From contig NZ_BBJP01000022.1 of assembly GCF_000739595.1 (NCBI RefSeq), positions 49,648 through 113,647 of the forward strand: a stretch of DNA of 64,000 nucleotides. Direction: 5' to 3'. Shown piece after piece: positions 35,307 to 43,888 of this stretch. A program made the translations under genes and the position numbers. Position 1 is the first letter of the stretch; every line of letters begins with the position of its first letter. The notes under the pieces are model-generated. The model worked only from the letters and a program-made list of their open reading frames with translations, did not search any database and was not told where the DNA came from. This DNA comes from Halorubrum halophilum (GTDB lineage Archaea > Halobacteriota > Halobacteria > Halobacteriales > Haloferacaceae).

Positions 35307-36997
35307 GTCGGTCCGCTCGGATCGCCACGCTGGCGCTCGCGTTCGTCGCGGCCGGGGCGTTCGTCGCCGCCGTCGCGCTCTCCGGCGCAGCCGCGTCCGG
35401 ATCCAGCGACGCGCTCGACCGCGGGCAGGCGGCGCTGGTCGGGGCCGACGCGACCGGGGAGGACATCGCCGCCCAGACCACCGATCGACAGATCCGCGGC
35501 TCCCCCGTTCTCGACCTGTACCTCTCGCAGCGGACCGTACCGAGCGGCGCCGAGTCGACGGTGACCGTCGACATCCTCAACACGGGACAGATGGAGATGG
35601 GTAACGACCTCGACCCGCGCGTGACGACCGCCCGCGGGCTCACCCTGGAGGTCGACGACAGCGACGTGCCCATCGAGGTGGGCGACGGGACGACGGTGGT
35701 CGGCGACGTGCGGACCGACGCGAGCCCGGTCTCCGCCCAGCTCGACGTGACGGTCCCCGACGATGTTCCGGACGGGCGCTACGAGGTCGAGGTGACCGCC
35801 CGCTACCGATACACCTTCGAGGTGGTCCCACAGTTCAACAACCACAAGGACACTCGCGGAACCAAACGCGCCGACTTGACGGTCGTCGTCGACGACGGAG
35901 CCCGGTTCGCGATCCTCGACACCGAGACCGACGCGCAGGTGGGCGGGAGCGGCGACGTGACCGCAACGCTCCGGAACGTCGGCGACGAGGTCGCTCGCGA
36001 CGCGGTCGTCACCGGGAGCACGACCGGGAGCGGGGCCGCGATCGGCGGGAACGGCAGCGGCGAGGCGTTCGTCGGGGACTGGGAGCCCGGCGAGAACCGG
36101 ACCGTGACGTTCGACTCCACGGTCTCCCCGGACTTCGGCGGAGGGGCGTACGCGTTCGTCTCGACGGTCGACTACCGCGACCGCGACGGGATCGAGGAGA
36201 CCGCCCCCGCCTCGCGGGCGGGTGTCGTCCCGGCCCCCGAGCAGTCGTTCTCGGTCGAGGACGTCGAGGGCACCTTGGAAGTCGGCTACTCGGGGACCGT
36301 CTCCGGGACGCTCACGAACGAGGGCCCCCTCGATGTCGACGACGCGGTACTGGTCGCGGACCCGCAGAGCCAGCGGGTGAGCCTCGGGGAGAGCCGGTAC
36401 GCGCTCCCCGAGGTCCCGGCGGGAGAGTCGGTCGAGTTCTCCTTCGACGCGGACGTGAACGGCAACGCCGACCCCGGACCGCGGCAGTTCCGGTTCACGA
36501 CGGAGTACTCGAGCGGCGACTCGACGATATCGGTCGACGAGACCCGCCGGATCGAGGTCGCGCCGCGCCAGCCCGAGTTCGATCTCGTCGCCGACAACAC
36601 GACGGTGCCGGCCGGCGAGACGCGGCGGGTCTCCTTCGAGATCACGAACCAGCGGCCCGAGACGCTCTCGTCGATCAACGCCGGGCTGTACGCCGACAGC
36701 CCGCTTTCGGCCCCCAACGACGAGGCGTTCGTCGACGAGCTCGAACCCGGGGAGTCGACCGAGATCTGGTTCGAGGTGTCGGCCGCGCCCGGCGCCAGCG
36801 TCGAGACCCATCCGATCGAGCTCGACTTCCGGTACGACGACGAGCGCGGGAACGACCGCATCTCGGACGTGACCCAGTACCCGATCGAGGTGACCGAGCC
36901 CACCGACGACGGCGGGTCCCCGGTCGGCTCGTTCGTCGTCGGCCTGCTCGTCGTGGTCGCCGTCGCGGGTGCAGTCGTCTGGTACCGGCGGCGGTAA
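35303..36997 (+). CDS. Exported CARDB-domain (COG1361-type) membrane-anchored protein
   Basis: 564 residues. Signal/anchor helix at ~5-25 (LALAFVAAGAFVAAVALSGA). Several Ig-like CARDB domains of about 90 residues follow, recognisable as FAILDTETDAQVGGSGDVTA, FSVEDVEGTLEVGYSGTVSG and FDLVADNTTVPAGETRRVSF. A C-terminal transmembrane helix (SFVVGLLVVVAVAGAVVWY) ends in RRR. The bulk is probably outside the cell. It lies 87 nt before an RND-family transporter, a pairing seen in archaea, suggesting that it is the exoplasmic partner of that exporter; inference from context. Confidence 0.8.
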   Translation: MSRSARIATLALAFVAAGAFVAAVALSGAAASGSSDALDRGQAALVGADATGEDIAAQTTDRQIRGSPVLDLYLSQRTVPSGAESTVTVDILNTGQMEMGNDLDPRVTTARGLTLEVDDSDVPIEVGDGTTVVGDVRTDASPVSAQLDVTVPDDVPDGRYEVEVTARYRYTFEVVPQFNNHKDTRGTKRADLTVVVDDGARFAILDTETDAQVGGSGDVTATLRNVGDEVARDAVVTGSTTGSGAAIGGNGSGEAFVGDWEPGENRTVTFDSTVSPDFGGGAYAFVSTVDYRDRDGIEETAPASRAGVVPAPEQSFSVEDVEGTLEVGYSGTVSGTLTNEGPLDVDDAVLVADPQSQRVSLGESRYALPEVPAGESVEFSFDADVNGNADPGPRQFRFTTEYSSGDSTISVDETRRIEVAPRQPEFDLVADNTTVPAGETRRVSFEITNQRPETLSSINAGLYADSPLSAPNDEAFVDELEPGESTEIWFEVSAAPGASVETHPIELDFRYDDERGNDRISDVTQYPIEVTEPTDDGGSPVGSFVVGLLVVVAVAGAVVWYRRR

Positions 36998-37084
36998 CCG
37001 GATGACGGGTTTCACATTCGAACGAGCACGCGGGCAGCCCCTTCCGGGAGGGGGCGGGATCCGACCCGACCGCCGGAGGCGACC

Positions 37085-39583
37085 GTGACCGCGGCCGACC
37101 GGCTCGTCGAGCGCGTCGACGAGTTCGTCACCGAGCGGCCGATGACGGTGATCGCCGTCTTCCTCCTCGTGAGCGTCGTCGCCGTCGGCGGGATCGGGGG
37201 GATCGAGACGAGCGCGGGCGCCGACCAGTTCACGCAGGACATCCCGGCTCAGCAGGCGCTTGACGACATTGACGAGGAGTTCGAGACCTCGATCGGCGGG
37301 TCGGCCACCGCCGCGCAGGTGATCGTCACCGACGACAACGTGCTCTCTCGGTCGGCGCTGATACGGATCTTGGAGACCCAAGAGCGGCTGGAGTCGCGAT
37401 CGACGCTCAGAGTGGGATCGACGTCGAGCCACGCGGACGCGATCGCTCGCCAGCTCGACTCGACAGCGGAGACGCCCGCCCAGCGCCGCGACGCGGTGGC
37501 AGAAGCGACGCCGCGAGAGCTGCGGGCGGCCATCGACGACGCCGACGCGTCCGGTGCGGTGGAGTCGCAGGTGTCGGTCGACTACAACCCGACCGCCCAG
37601 ACCGCCGGTGCCTCGATCGTCGGGATCACCTACGACGTGCCCGACGCAGCGACGACCGCCCGAGTGACGGAGCTGCAGACGCGCAGCGTTGAGGTCGTCG
37701 ACTCGGTGCCGGGCAACGAGGCGGGCGACAACGCGATCCTCTTCGGGGACGGCGTGCTCCAGTCGGAGATTACCGCGCTGCTCGGCGACACCGCGATCAT
37801 CGTGTTCCCCGCGGCGCTGCTTCTCATTCTGGGCTTTTTGGTGTTCGCCTACCGCGACCCGATCGACATGGGAATCGGGCTCGCGTCGCTGCTGCTGTCG
37901 CTTCTGTGGACCTTCGGGTTCATGGGGTACGCGGGGATTCCGTTCTCCGACTCCCTCGTCACCGTCTTCCCGCTGCTGCTCGCGGTCGGGATCGACTTCG
38001 GGATCCACATCGTCAACCGCTACCGCGAGGAGCGGGGTGAGGGACTGGGGATCGCGACCGCGATGCGGACGACGACCGACCAGCTGCTCATCGCGTTCCT
38101 GCTCGTGACGATCACCACCGTGTTCGGGCTGGTCTCGAACGTGGTGAGCCCCTTCGAACCCAACCGGGACTTCGGGATCGTCGCCGCCGCCGGGATCGTG
38201 TTCACGCTCGCGGTCTTCGGGGTCTTCCTCCCCGCCGCGAAGGTCCTCGCGGACCGCTGGCGGGAGCGGCTCCCGATCCCCGCGTTCGGCACGACCCCGC
38301 TCGGGACGGGCGGATCGCGGCTCGGCCGCGCGCTGCACGTCGGCGTCGACCTCTCACGGGTCGCGCCCGTCGCGGTCGTCGCCGTACTGCTCGTCGGCGG
38401 CGCGGTCGGGGGCGCGTACGGAACGGGGGTGAACACGGAGTTCTCCGAGGAGGCGTTCTTCCCCGACGAGGACCGGCTGGAAACGTACTCGAACCTCCCG
38501 GGGCCGTTCGCGCCGACCGACTACACGTTCCTGCGGGTGCTCACGCTGTTCGAGGAGGAGTTCGAGCAGGACTTCGTCGGGAGCGTGACGCTGTACGTCG
38601 ACCAGTCGGTGAGAGACGACGACGCCTTGGAGCTCATCGACCGGACCACGCGCAACCCGCCCGACACCTTCGCGACGACCGACGAGCGCCGGGCGGCCTC
38701 GACCAGCGTCGTTACCGTCATCGAGGACCAGGCGGCGCAGGACCCCGAGTTCGCGGCGGTCGTCGACCGCAACGACCGGCTCGGCACGGGGGTCCCCGAC
38801 CGCAACGTCGACGAGGTGTACGACGCGCTGCTCGACTCCTCTGCCGAGGGACAGGCCCGCGGTTACCTCGCGGAGGACCGCGGGAGCGCGCGGATCGACT
38901 ACACGATACGGCCCGGCGTCGACGACTCCGAGGCGGTCGCGGACGTTCGCGATCTCGCCGAGCGCACCCCCCTAGAGGCGGTGCCGACCGGGAGCCTCGT
39001 CGTCAACGAGGCCGTGATCGACCGGCTCACCGAGTCGGCGATCCGGAGCCTGGTCGCCGCGTTCGCGCTCACGGCGGTCTTCCTCGCGCTCTCGTACGCC
39101 TATCTGGAGGGGAAGGCCGTGTACGGCCTGCTCAACCTCGTTCCCGTGCTCGTCACGGTCGGGCTGCTGGTGGGGTCGATGCGACTGTTTTCGATCCCGC
39201 TGACGCCGATCAACGCCCCGATCCTCTCGGTGTCGATCGGGCTCGGGGTGGACTACACCGTCCACTTCGTCCACCGCTTCGTCGACGAGTACAAGGCGGG
39301 ACACGCGATCGACGAGGCGTTGGACATCACCATCGCCGGCACCGGCGGCGCGCTCACCGGCAGCATGCTCACGACCGTCTGCGGGCTCGGCGTCCTCTGG
39401 CTCGCCGTGATCCCCCTCCTGCAGGACTTCGGCCTGTTGCTCGCGCTGGGCGTGCTGTACGCGTACCTCTGTTCGATCCTGCTCGTCCCTTCGCTCGTCG
39501 TCGTCTGGGGCCGGTACGGTGACCGGGTCGGGCTCGGACTCGGCGACGGGCTCCGCGAGACCCCCGGCGAACGCGCGGACTAG
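37085..39583 (+). CDS. RND-superfamily (MMPL/HpnN-like) exporter
   Basis: 832 residues, GTG start. A duplicated architecture: TM1 (~22-42), a large exoplasmic loop, then TM2-6 with GIDFGIHIVNRYREERGEG; the second half repeats this with GLGVDYTVHFVHRFVDEYKAG. These are the TM4 proton-relay-like stretches of RND proteins lacking the tripartite adaptor; MMPL/SSD type. Probable substrates are lipids or hydrophobic compounds, unproven. The stop codon (TAG, 39581-39583) shares CTAG with the stop of the convergent permease gene. Confidence 0.87.
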   Translation: MTAADRLVERVDEFVTERPMTVIAVFLLVSVVAVGGIGGIETSAGADQFTQDIPAQQALDDIDEEFETSIGGSATAAQVIVTDDNVLSRSALIRILETQERLESRSTLRVGSTSSHADAIARQLDSTAETPAQRRDAVAEATPRELRAAIDDADASGAVESQVSVDYNPTAQTAGASIVGITYDVPDAATTARVTELQTRSVEVVDSVPGNEAGDNAILFGDGVLQSEITALLGDTAIIVFPAALLLILGFLVFAYRDPIDMGIGLASLLLSLLWTFGFMGYAGIPFSDSLVTVFPLLLAVGIDFGIHIVNRYREERGEGLGIATAMRTTTDQLLIAFLLVTITTVFGLVSNVVSPFEPNRDFGIVAAAGIVFTLAVFGVFLPAAKVLADRWRERLPIPAFGTTPLGTGGSRLGRALHVGVDLSRVAPVAVVAVLLVGGAVGGAYGTGVNTEFSEEAFFPDEDRLETYSNLPGPFAPTDYTFLRVLTLFEEEFEQDFVGSVTLYVDQSVRDDDALELIDRTTRNPPDTFATTDERRAASTSVVTVIEDQAAQDPEFAAVVDRNDRLGTGVPDRNVDEVYDALLDSSAEGQARGYLAEDRGSARIDYTIRPGVDDSEAVADVRDLAERTPLEAVPTGSLVVNEAVIDRLTESAIRSLVAAFALTAVFLALSYAYLEGKAVYGLLNLVPVLVTVGLLVGSMRLFSIPLTPINAPILSVSIGLGVDYTVHFVHRFVDEYKAGHAIDEALDITIAGTGGALTGSMLTTVCGLGVLWLAVIPLLQDFGLLLALGVLYAYLCSILLVPSLVVVWGRYGDRVGLGLGDGLRETPGERAD

Positions 39584-40584
39584 TCGCTCGTCGACTTGTC
39601 GGCCCCGCCGGCGCGCTCGGGGGTCTCGTCCCGCGCGCGCCGCGACTGCGCCTTCCCGGCGAGCACCGCCGCGACGTAGACTCCGACGGCGACGAGGACG
39701 ATGGTGCCGCCGGCGGTCGTGTTGTAGCGGAACGATAGCGTGATCCCGACGAGCACGGCGATCTGCGCGAGCACGACGGAGGCGAGCAGCGCCTCGCGGA
39801 AGCCGCGCGCGAGCTGGGCGGCGGCCGCGACGGGGACGACGAGCATCGCCGCGACGAGGATGACGCCCATGATCTGCATCGCGCCGACGACGACGAGCGC
39901 GGTCAGCGTCGTCATCAGCCGATTGTACCAGGGGACGTTGACGCCGGCGACGCGGGCCGCAGTCTCGTCGAACGTCACGTACAGCAGCTGTTTGTAGGTG
40001 ACCGTGACCACCAGCGCGACGACCGCGAAGAGGGCGACCAGCAGGACGGCGTTCTCCCGCGAGACCGTCGAGAGGTTCCCGAACAGGTACTGGTTGATGC
40101 CGACCGCGAGCCCGCCGGAGTTCAGGCTGATGAGGACCGCGCCGAGCGCGAACCCGGTCGAGAGCACGATCGCCATCGACACGTCGTTGTACGCGTCGGT
40201 GGTCTCGGAGATCAGCTCGATCGCGAGCGCCGCGATCACGGCGACGACGATTGCGGTGACGTACGGGGAGATCCCGGTGCCGAGCAGCGAGTTGACGAAC
40301 AGCCCGACCGCGACGCCCGCGAACGCGGTGTGCGCGAGCGCGTCGCCGATCAGCGCGAGCTGGCGGTGGACGAGGAAGGTGCCGACGAGCGGCGCCATCA
40401 CCGCGATGAGCGCGCCGACGAGGAACGCGTGGTGCATGAACACGTACTCCAACATCGCGATCCCCAGCCGCTCGCCGACCCAGCCGAGCGCGTCGCTCCA
40501 CAGCCCGACGAGCCACGAGAGGAGGTCGTAGGGAGCGCTCACCAAGAGGACCGAAGCGACCGCGGAGGGTACCGCCGGGATCAC
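39580..40584 (-). CDS. znuB: Metal ABC transporter permease (ZnuB-like)
   Basis: 334 residues, GTG start overlapping the stop of the ATPase gene (GTGA). ABC-3 family permease with about nine helices; conserved LVGTFLVHRQLALIGDALAHTAFAGVA near 60-90 and AAMLVVPVAAAAQLARGFREALL. Together with the two upstream genes it forms a Zn2+/Mn2+ importer. An N-terminal extension (~45 residues, LLSWLVGLWSDALGWVGERL) precedes the core. The acidic C-terminal tail ends DKSTSD. Its final TAG is shared, in palindromic CTAG, with the convergent RND gene. Confidence 0.9.
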   Translation of the reverse strand: MIPAVPSAVASVLLVSAPYDLLSWLVGLWSDALGWVGERLGIAMLEYVFMHHAFLVGALIAVMAPLVGTFLVHRQLALIGDALAHTAFAGVAVGLFVNSLLGTGISPYVTAIVVAVIAALAIELISETTDAYNDVSMAIVLSTGFALGAVLISLNSGGLAVGINQYLFGNLSTVSRENAVLLVALFAVVALVVTVTYKQLLYVTFDETAARVAGVNVPWYNRLMTTLTALVVVGAMQIMGVILVAAMLVVPVAAAAQLARGFREALLASVVLAQIAVLVGITLSFRYNTTAGGTIVLVAVGVYVAAVLAGKAQSRRARDETPERAGGADKSTSD

Positions 40585-41360
40585 GTCCGGAGCCCTCCCT
40601 CCTCGCGGCGCACGTTCGTCCCGTAGGCGCGGTCCAGCGCGTCGCTGTCGGCGAACGCCGCCGGGTCGCCGTCGAAGTACACCTCGCGGTTGAGACAGAC
40701 GACCCGCGAGGCGTGCTCGATGACGGCGCCGATGTCGTGTTCGACGAGGAGGACGGTCAGCCCGTCCGCGACGAGGCCGTCGAGGAGGTCGAAGAAGGCG
40801 TCGACGGACTCGGCGTCGACCCCGACCGTCGGCTCGTCGAGGACGAGCAACTCCGCCTCGCCGGCGAGCGCCCGAGCGATGTAGGTCCGTTGGCGCTGGC
40901 CGCCGGAGAGCGCGGTGATCTTCCGGTCGGCGAGGTGTTCGATCCCGACCGTCCGGAGCGCGTCGCGCGCGTGCTCGCGGTCCGCGGCGGTGACTCGACC
41001 GAACCCGGCGTGCGGGAACCGGCCCATCAGGACGACCTCGCTCACGGTGATCGGCATGCGCTTCTCGTCTTCGGTCACGTCCTGCGCGACGTAGCCGACG
41101 CGCTCTCGCTCCGCGAACGCCCGGGCGGGGTGGCCGAGCAGCTCGGCCGACCCCGAGTCGGCCTCGTGGAGCCCCAGAAGGAGCCGGAGCAGGGTGCTCT
41201 TCCCGGAGCCGTTCGGCCCCACGACCCCCACGTACTCGCCGCGCTCGACGCGGAGGTCCACGTCCTCGACCACCGGGACGGCGGCGTACCCGAACGTCAG
41301 GTCCCGGGCCTCGACGAGGGGGGAGTCGTCGGCGTCGGCCGGTGCTGGTTCCCCGCTCAT
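40581..41360 (-). CDS. znuC: Metal ABC transporter ATP-binding protein (ZnuC-like)
   Basis: 259 residues from ATG 41360. Walker A GPNGSGKST, Q-loop YVAQDVTEDEKRMPITVSEV, signature LSGGQRQRTYIARAL, Walker B LLVLDEPTVGVD and H-loop LLVEHD. The MGRFPHAGFGR insertion is typical of Mn/Zn family ATPases. Both ends overlap neighbours by four bases (ATGA with the binding-protein gene, GTGA with the permease gene), so all three subunits are translated as a coupled operon. A longer frame upstream is antisense noise. Confidence 0.93.
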   Translation of the reverse strand: MSGEPAPADADDSPLVEARDLTFGYAAVPVVEDVDLRVERGEYVGVVGPNGSGKSTLLRLLLGLHEADSGSAELLGHPARAFAERERVGYVAQDVTEDEKRMPITVSEVVLMGRFPHAGFGRVTAADREHARDALRTVGIEHLADRKITALSGGQRQRTYIARALAGEAELLVLDEPTVGVDAESVDAFFDLLDGLVADGLTVLLVEHDIGAVIEHASRVVCLNREVYFDGDPAAFADSDALDRAYGTNVRREEGGLRT

Positions 41361-42439
41361 GGCTCGAAGTTCCGCCCGTAGTCGGCGAACGTCACGTCCT
41401 CTGGGTCGTCGACGCCGAGCAGGATCCGGAACGTCGGGAGGTTCACCTCGCGGGCGATCTCGAAGTATCCCCACCCCCGCTCGACCCACGACTCGGCGGT
41501 CCCCGCGTACGGCGTCACGGGGTAGTACGCCTCGATATCGGTCTGTTCGAGCAGTTGGCGCGCCGGGCGAATCGGCTCGAAAACGGCGGCGCCGATGTGC
41601 TCGATGTCGTTCGCGGCGATCGCGTCCTGCGCCCGCTGCATGTCGGCCGGCCGCACGTCGTTGCTGGCCGCGAGGTTCACGACGAGGGGCTCGATCGTCG
41701 CGTCGTAGCGCTCCGAGAGGTAGCCGAAGGCGTTGTGCGCGGCCAGAAACGCCACGTCGCGCTCGGCGGCGTCGAAAGCCTCCTGCCACTCCTCGTCGAG
41801 GGTGTCGAGCTCTGCGTGGAGGGCGGTCGCGTTCTCGCGGATCGCCGCCTCGTGGTCCGGGTCGACCGCGGCGAGCCCGTCCGCGAGGTTCGCGACCGCG
41901 CCCTTCGCGCGCCGGGGGTCGAGCCAGAAGTGTGGGTCCTTCGCTCCCTCGACCGCCTCGTCCTCCGTCAGCGAGTCGGCGAGGTCGATGAGGTCGATCC
42001 CGGCCCGGGCGTTGATGAGTTCGGTCTCGGTCGATTCGGCCGCGAGCGCGTCGATCGCCCGGTCGACCCACGGCTGGAAGTCCGGGCCGACGTGGACTAA
42101 GGCGTCGGCGTCGGTGATCCGGCGCTGGATCGAGGGGTCCGGCTCCCAACCGTGGCCGTGGAGGCCGGTCGGAACCAAGTTCTCGACCGCGATGTCCGTC
42201 CCCTCGGCGAGCGAGTCGGCGAAGTCGTAGAACGTGAAAAACGAGGCGACGACGGTGTATTCCGCGTCGGCGGTATCGGCGTTGCCGTCGCCGTCACCGG
42301 TTTCGCTGTCGTTGCCGGTCGTGGCTACGTCGGTCGCGTTCCCGGTGCAGCCGGCGAGTCCGCCCGCGAGGGCGCCGGCCCCGAGCGAGGCGAACCGACG
42401 CCGAGAGACGTTCGGCAAGCCGTTCGCGTCCGTGTGCAT
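41357..42439 (-). CDS. znuA: Metal ABC transporter substrate-binding lipoprotein (ZnuA-like)
   Basis: 360 residues from ATG 42439. Tat signal with VSRRRFASLG and lipobox LAGC (Cys31). A Gly/Asp/Asn-rich linker precedes the cluster A-I binding protein. Likely metal ligands are His94/His96 (GLHGHGWEP), His170 (DPHFWLDP) and His235 (AHNAFGYL). There is no long His-rich loop, so Zn versus Mn cannot be decided. An operator-like palindrome lies upstream at 42487-42505. An in-frame ATG further upstream (42481) would spoil the Tat signal and overlap the promoter. Confidence 0.9.
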   Translation of the reverse strand: MHTDANGLPNVSRRRFASLGAGALAGGLAGCTGNATDVATTGNDSETGDGDGNADTADAEYTVVASFFTFYDFADSLAEGTDIAVENLVPTGLHGHGWEPDPSIQRRITDADALVHVGPDFQPWVDRAIDALAAESTETELINARAGIDLIDLADSLTEDEAVEGAKDPHFWLDPRRAKGAVANLADGLAAVDPDHEAAIRENATALHAELDTLDEEWQEAFDAAERDVAFLAAHNAFGYLSERYDATIEPLVVNLAASNDVRPADMQRAQDAIAANDIEHIGAAVFEPIRPARQLLEQTDIEAYYPVTPYAGTAESWVERGWGYFEIAREVNLPTFRILLGVDDPEDVTFADYGRNFEP

Positions 42440-42486
42440 ACCGGCGTTTAGATCGTATGAGTATAATATACTTCTGGTCAAAGAAA

Positions 42487-42505
42487 AAGATTAGACTAAT
42501 CTAAT
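42487..42505. promoter_or_regulatory. DtxR/SirR-type metal-regulator operator
   Basis: AAAGATTAGACTAATCTAA contains the odd dyad AGATTAG-A-CTAATCT (42489-42503), perfect around one central base. It agrees at 14 of 19 positions with the DtxR/IdeR-family consensus as I recall it (TTAGGTTAGGCTAACCTAA). It sits ~48 nt upstream of the znuA start, beyond the AT-rich TATATTATAC element (about 42461-42470). DtxR-family SirR/IdeR proteins control metal uptake in haloarchaea, so metal-dependent repression of znuABC is likely. Confidence 0.65.
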
Positions 42506-42599
42506 TTCTGGTAGCCGATCCTCCCTCGTCGTGACGCGCGAGCCCGCTCAGCCGCCCGCGAACCTCAAGCTTCAATGCGCGCGGCCGATTCCACCGCGT

Positions 42600-42845
42600 A
42601 TGAGCGACCAACAGCTTCGAAAGGAGGCGCACGACCTCGACGTCACCGTCTGGGTCGGGAAACACGGTATCGACGCGGTCGTCGACGAGACGGCCGACCA
42701 GCTCGACGACGCCAAGCTCGTGAAGGTGAAGTTCCTCCGAGCCGCGCGGGGCGGGACCACGACCGACGAACTCGCCGCGGAACTGGCCGCCGCCGTCGGC
42801 GCGGACCTGATCGAGACCCGCGGCAACACGGCGGTGCTGCACTGA
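42600..42845 (+). CDS. YhbY/CRM-domain RNA-binding protein
   Basis: 81 residues from ATG 42600: MSDQQLRKEAHDLDVTVWVG. The CRS1/YhbY (CRM) domain has the loop KHGIDAVVDETADQL (the GxxG equivalent being degenerate), VKVKFLRAARGGTTTDELA and GADLIETRGNTAVLH. The bacterial homologue associates with pre-50S ribosomal particles. The stop shares one base with the mscS start (TGATG), so the two are co-transcribed and probably coupled. The upstream in-frame start lacks conservation. Confidence 0.85.
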   Translation: MSDQQLRKEAHDLDVTVWVGKHGIDAVVDETADQLDDAKLVKVKFLRAARGGTTTDELAAELAAAVGADLIETRGNTAVLH

Positions 42846-43762
42846 TGGGCGCCCCCGCGGAGGCGGTCGGAACCGTCGCGGTCGCGGGCACGCTGGAGCC
42901 GTATCTCGGCCCGCTGACCGGGCTCGTCGTCGACGCCGCGATCTTTCTCGTCGTCGTCGTCGCGACGTACGTCTTATATAAGGCGGTCATCGCGTCGCTC
43001 GCCCGGCGCGTGTTCGACAGGCAGGGCCTCGACGAGCACGCCCGGCGGCCGCTCCAGAAGATCGTCGCGTTCCTCGTGCTGTTCGCCGGGGTGACAGTCG
43101 CGTTCGGCGCGGCGGGGTATCAGGGGTTCTTACGGTCGCTGGCGACGATCGCGGCCGCGGCGACGCTCGCGATCGGCTTCGCGCTCCAGGACGTGATCAA
43201 GAACTTCGTCGCGGGCGTGTTCATCTACACGGACAAGCCGTTCCGCATCGGCGACTGGATCGAGTGGCAGGGGAACTCGGGAGTCGTCGAGGACATCTCC
43301 TTCCGGGTCACCCGCGTGCGCACGTTCGACAACGAGCTGCTCACGGTGCCGAACCACGCCCTGACGAGCGACGTGGTGAAGAACCCGGTCGCGAAGAAGA
43401 CGCTGCGCCTGAAGTTCGTCTTCGGGATCGACTACGAGGACGACGTGGAGAAAGCGACCGACATCATCGTCGAGGAGGCCGAGCGGAGCGACGCCATCCT
43501 CGACGACCCCGCGCCCTCCGTCCGACTGACCGAACTGGCCGACTCGTACGTCGGGCTCCAGTCGCGGATCTGGATCGACGATCCCTCGCGCGCCGACTTC
43601 GTGAAGGCGCGTGCCGACTACGTGAAGGGGGTCAAGGAGCGATTCGACGAGGAGGACATCTCGATCCCGTTCCCGCAGCGCACCGTCTCGGGGCGCAACG
43701 AGTGGACGGATCCCTCGTCGTTCGGCGGACCGGCGGCGACCGACGCCGGCGGGGAGTCGTAG
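42845..43762 (+). CDS. mscS: Small-conductance mechanosensitive channel (MscS family)
   Basis: 305 residues. Three membrane helices; TM3 has AAAATLAIGFALQDVIKNFV with the Gly/Ala packing pattern of the pore. It is followed by the beta domain FIYTDKPFRIGDWIEW and VTRVRTFDNELLTVPNHALT. MscS opens under membrane tension to release solutes during hypo-osmotic shock. Its position immediately before the potassium-uptake cluster fits an osmotic-balance role. The stop codon lies in a tandem repeat (43747-43812). Confidence 0.92.
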   Translation: MGAPAEAVGTVAVAGTLEPYLGPLTGLVVDAAIFLVVVVATYVLYKAVIASLARRVFDRQGLDEHARRPLQKIVAFLVLFAGVTVAFGAAGYQGFLRSLATIAAAATLAIGFALQDVIKNFVAGVFIYTDKPFRIGDWIEWQGNSGVVEDISFRVTRVRTFDNELLTVPNHALTSDVVKNPVAKKTLRLKFVFGIDYEDDVEKATDIIVEEAERSDAILDDPAPSVRLTELADSYVGLQSRIWIDDPSRADFVKARADYVKGVKERFDEEDISIPFPQRTVSGRNEWTDPSSFGGPAATDAGGES

Positions 43763-43812
43763 GCGTTCGGCGGGGAGTCGTAGCCGCCTGTCGGAGAGTC
43801 GTAGGCGCCCGT
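43747..43812 (+). repeat. Triplicated stop-codon segment
   Basis: Three imperfect ~22-nt units (43747-43767, 43768-43790, 43791-43812), each built on GGAGTCGTAG and each containing the in-frame-like TCG TAG of the mscS end. Likely made by slippage duplications of the mscS 3' end. No coding consequence, as the first TAG terminates. Confidence 0.7.
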
Positions 43813-43888
43813 CGAGCGCGATCCCTCGCGGCGGCCCGCCCGGCTCCCGATAGTAACGAACTTGAGGGTCGGGTCTCTGGTTGGGCCC

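Noticed and set aside
35129..38338. Minus-strand open frame of 1069 codons
   Set aside because: Antisense to the CARDB and RND genes; amino-acid composition is skewed to Arg, Asp, Gly and Val, and no recognisable domain is found.
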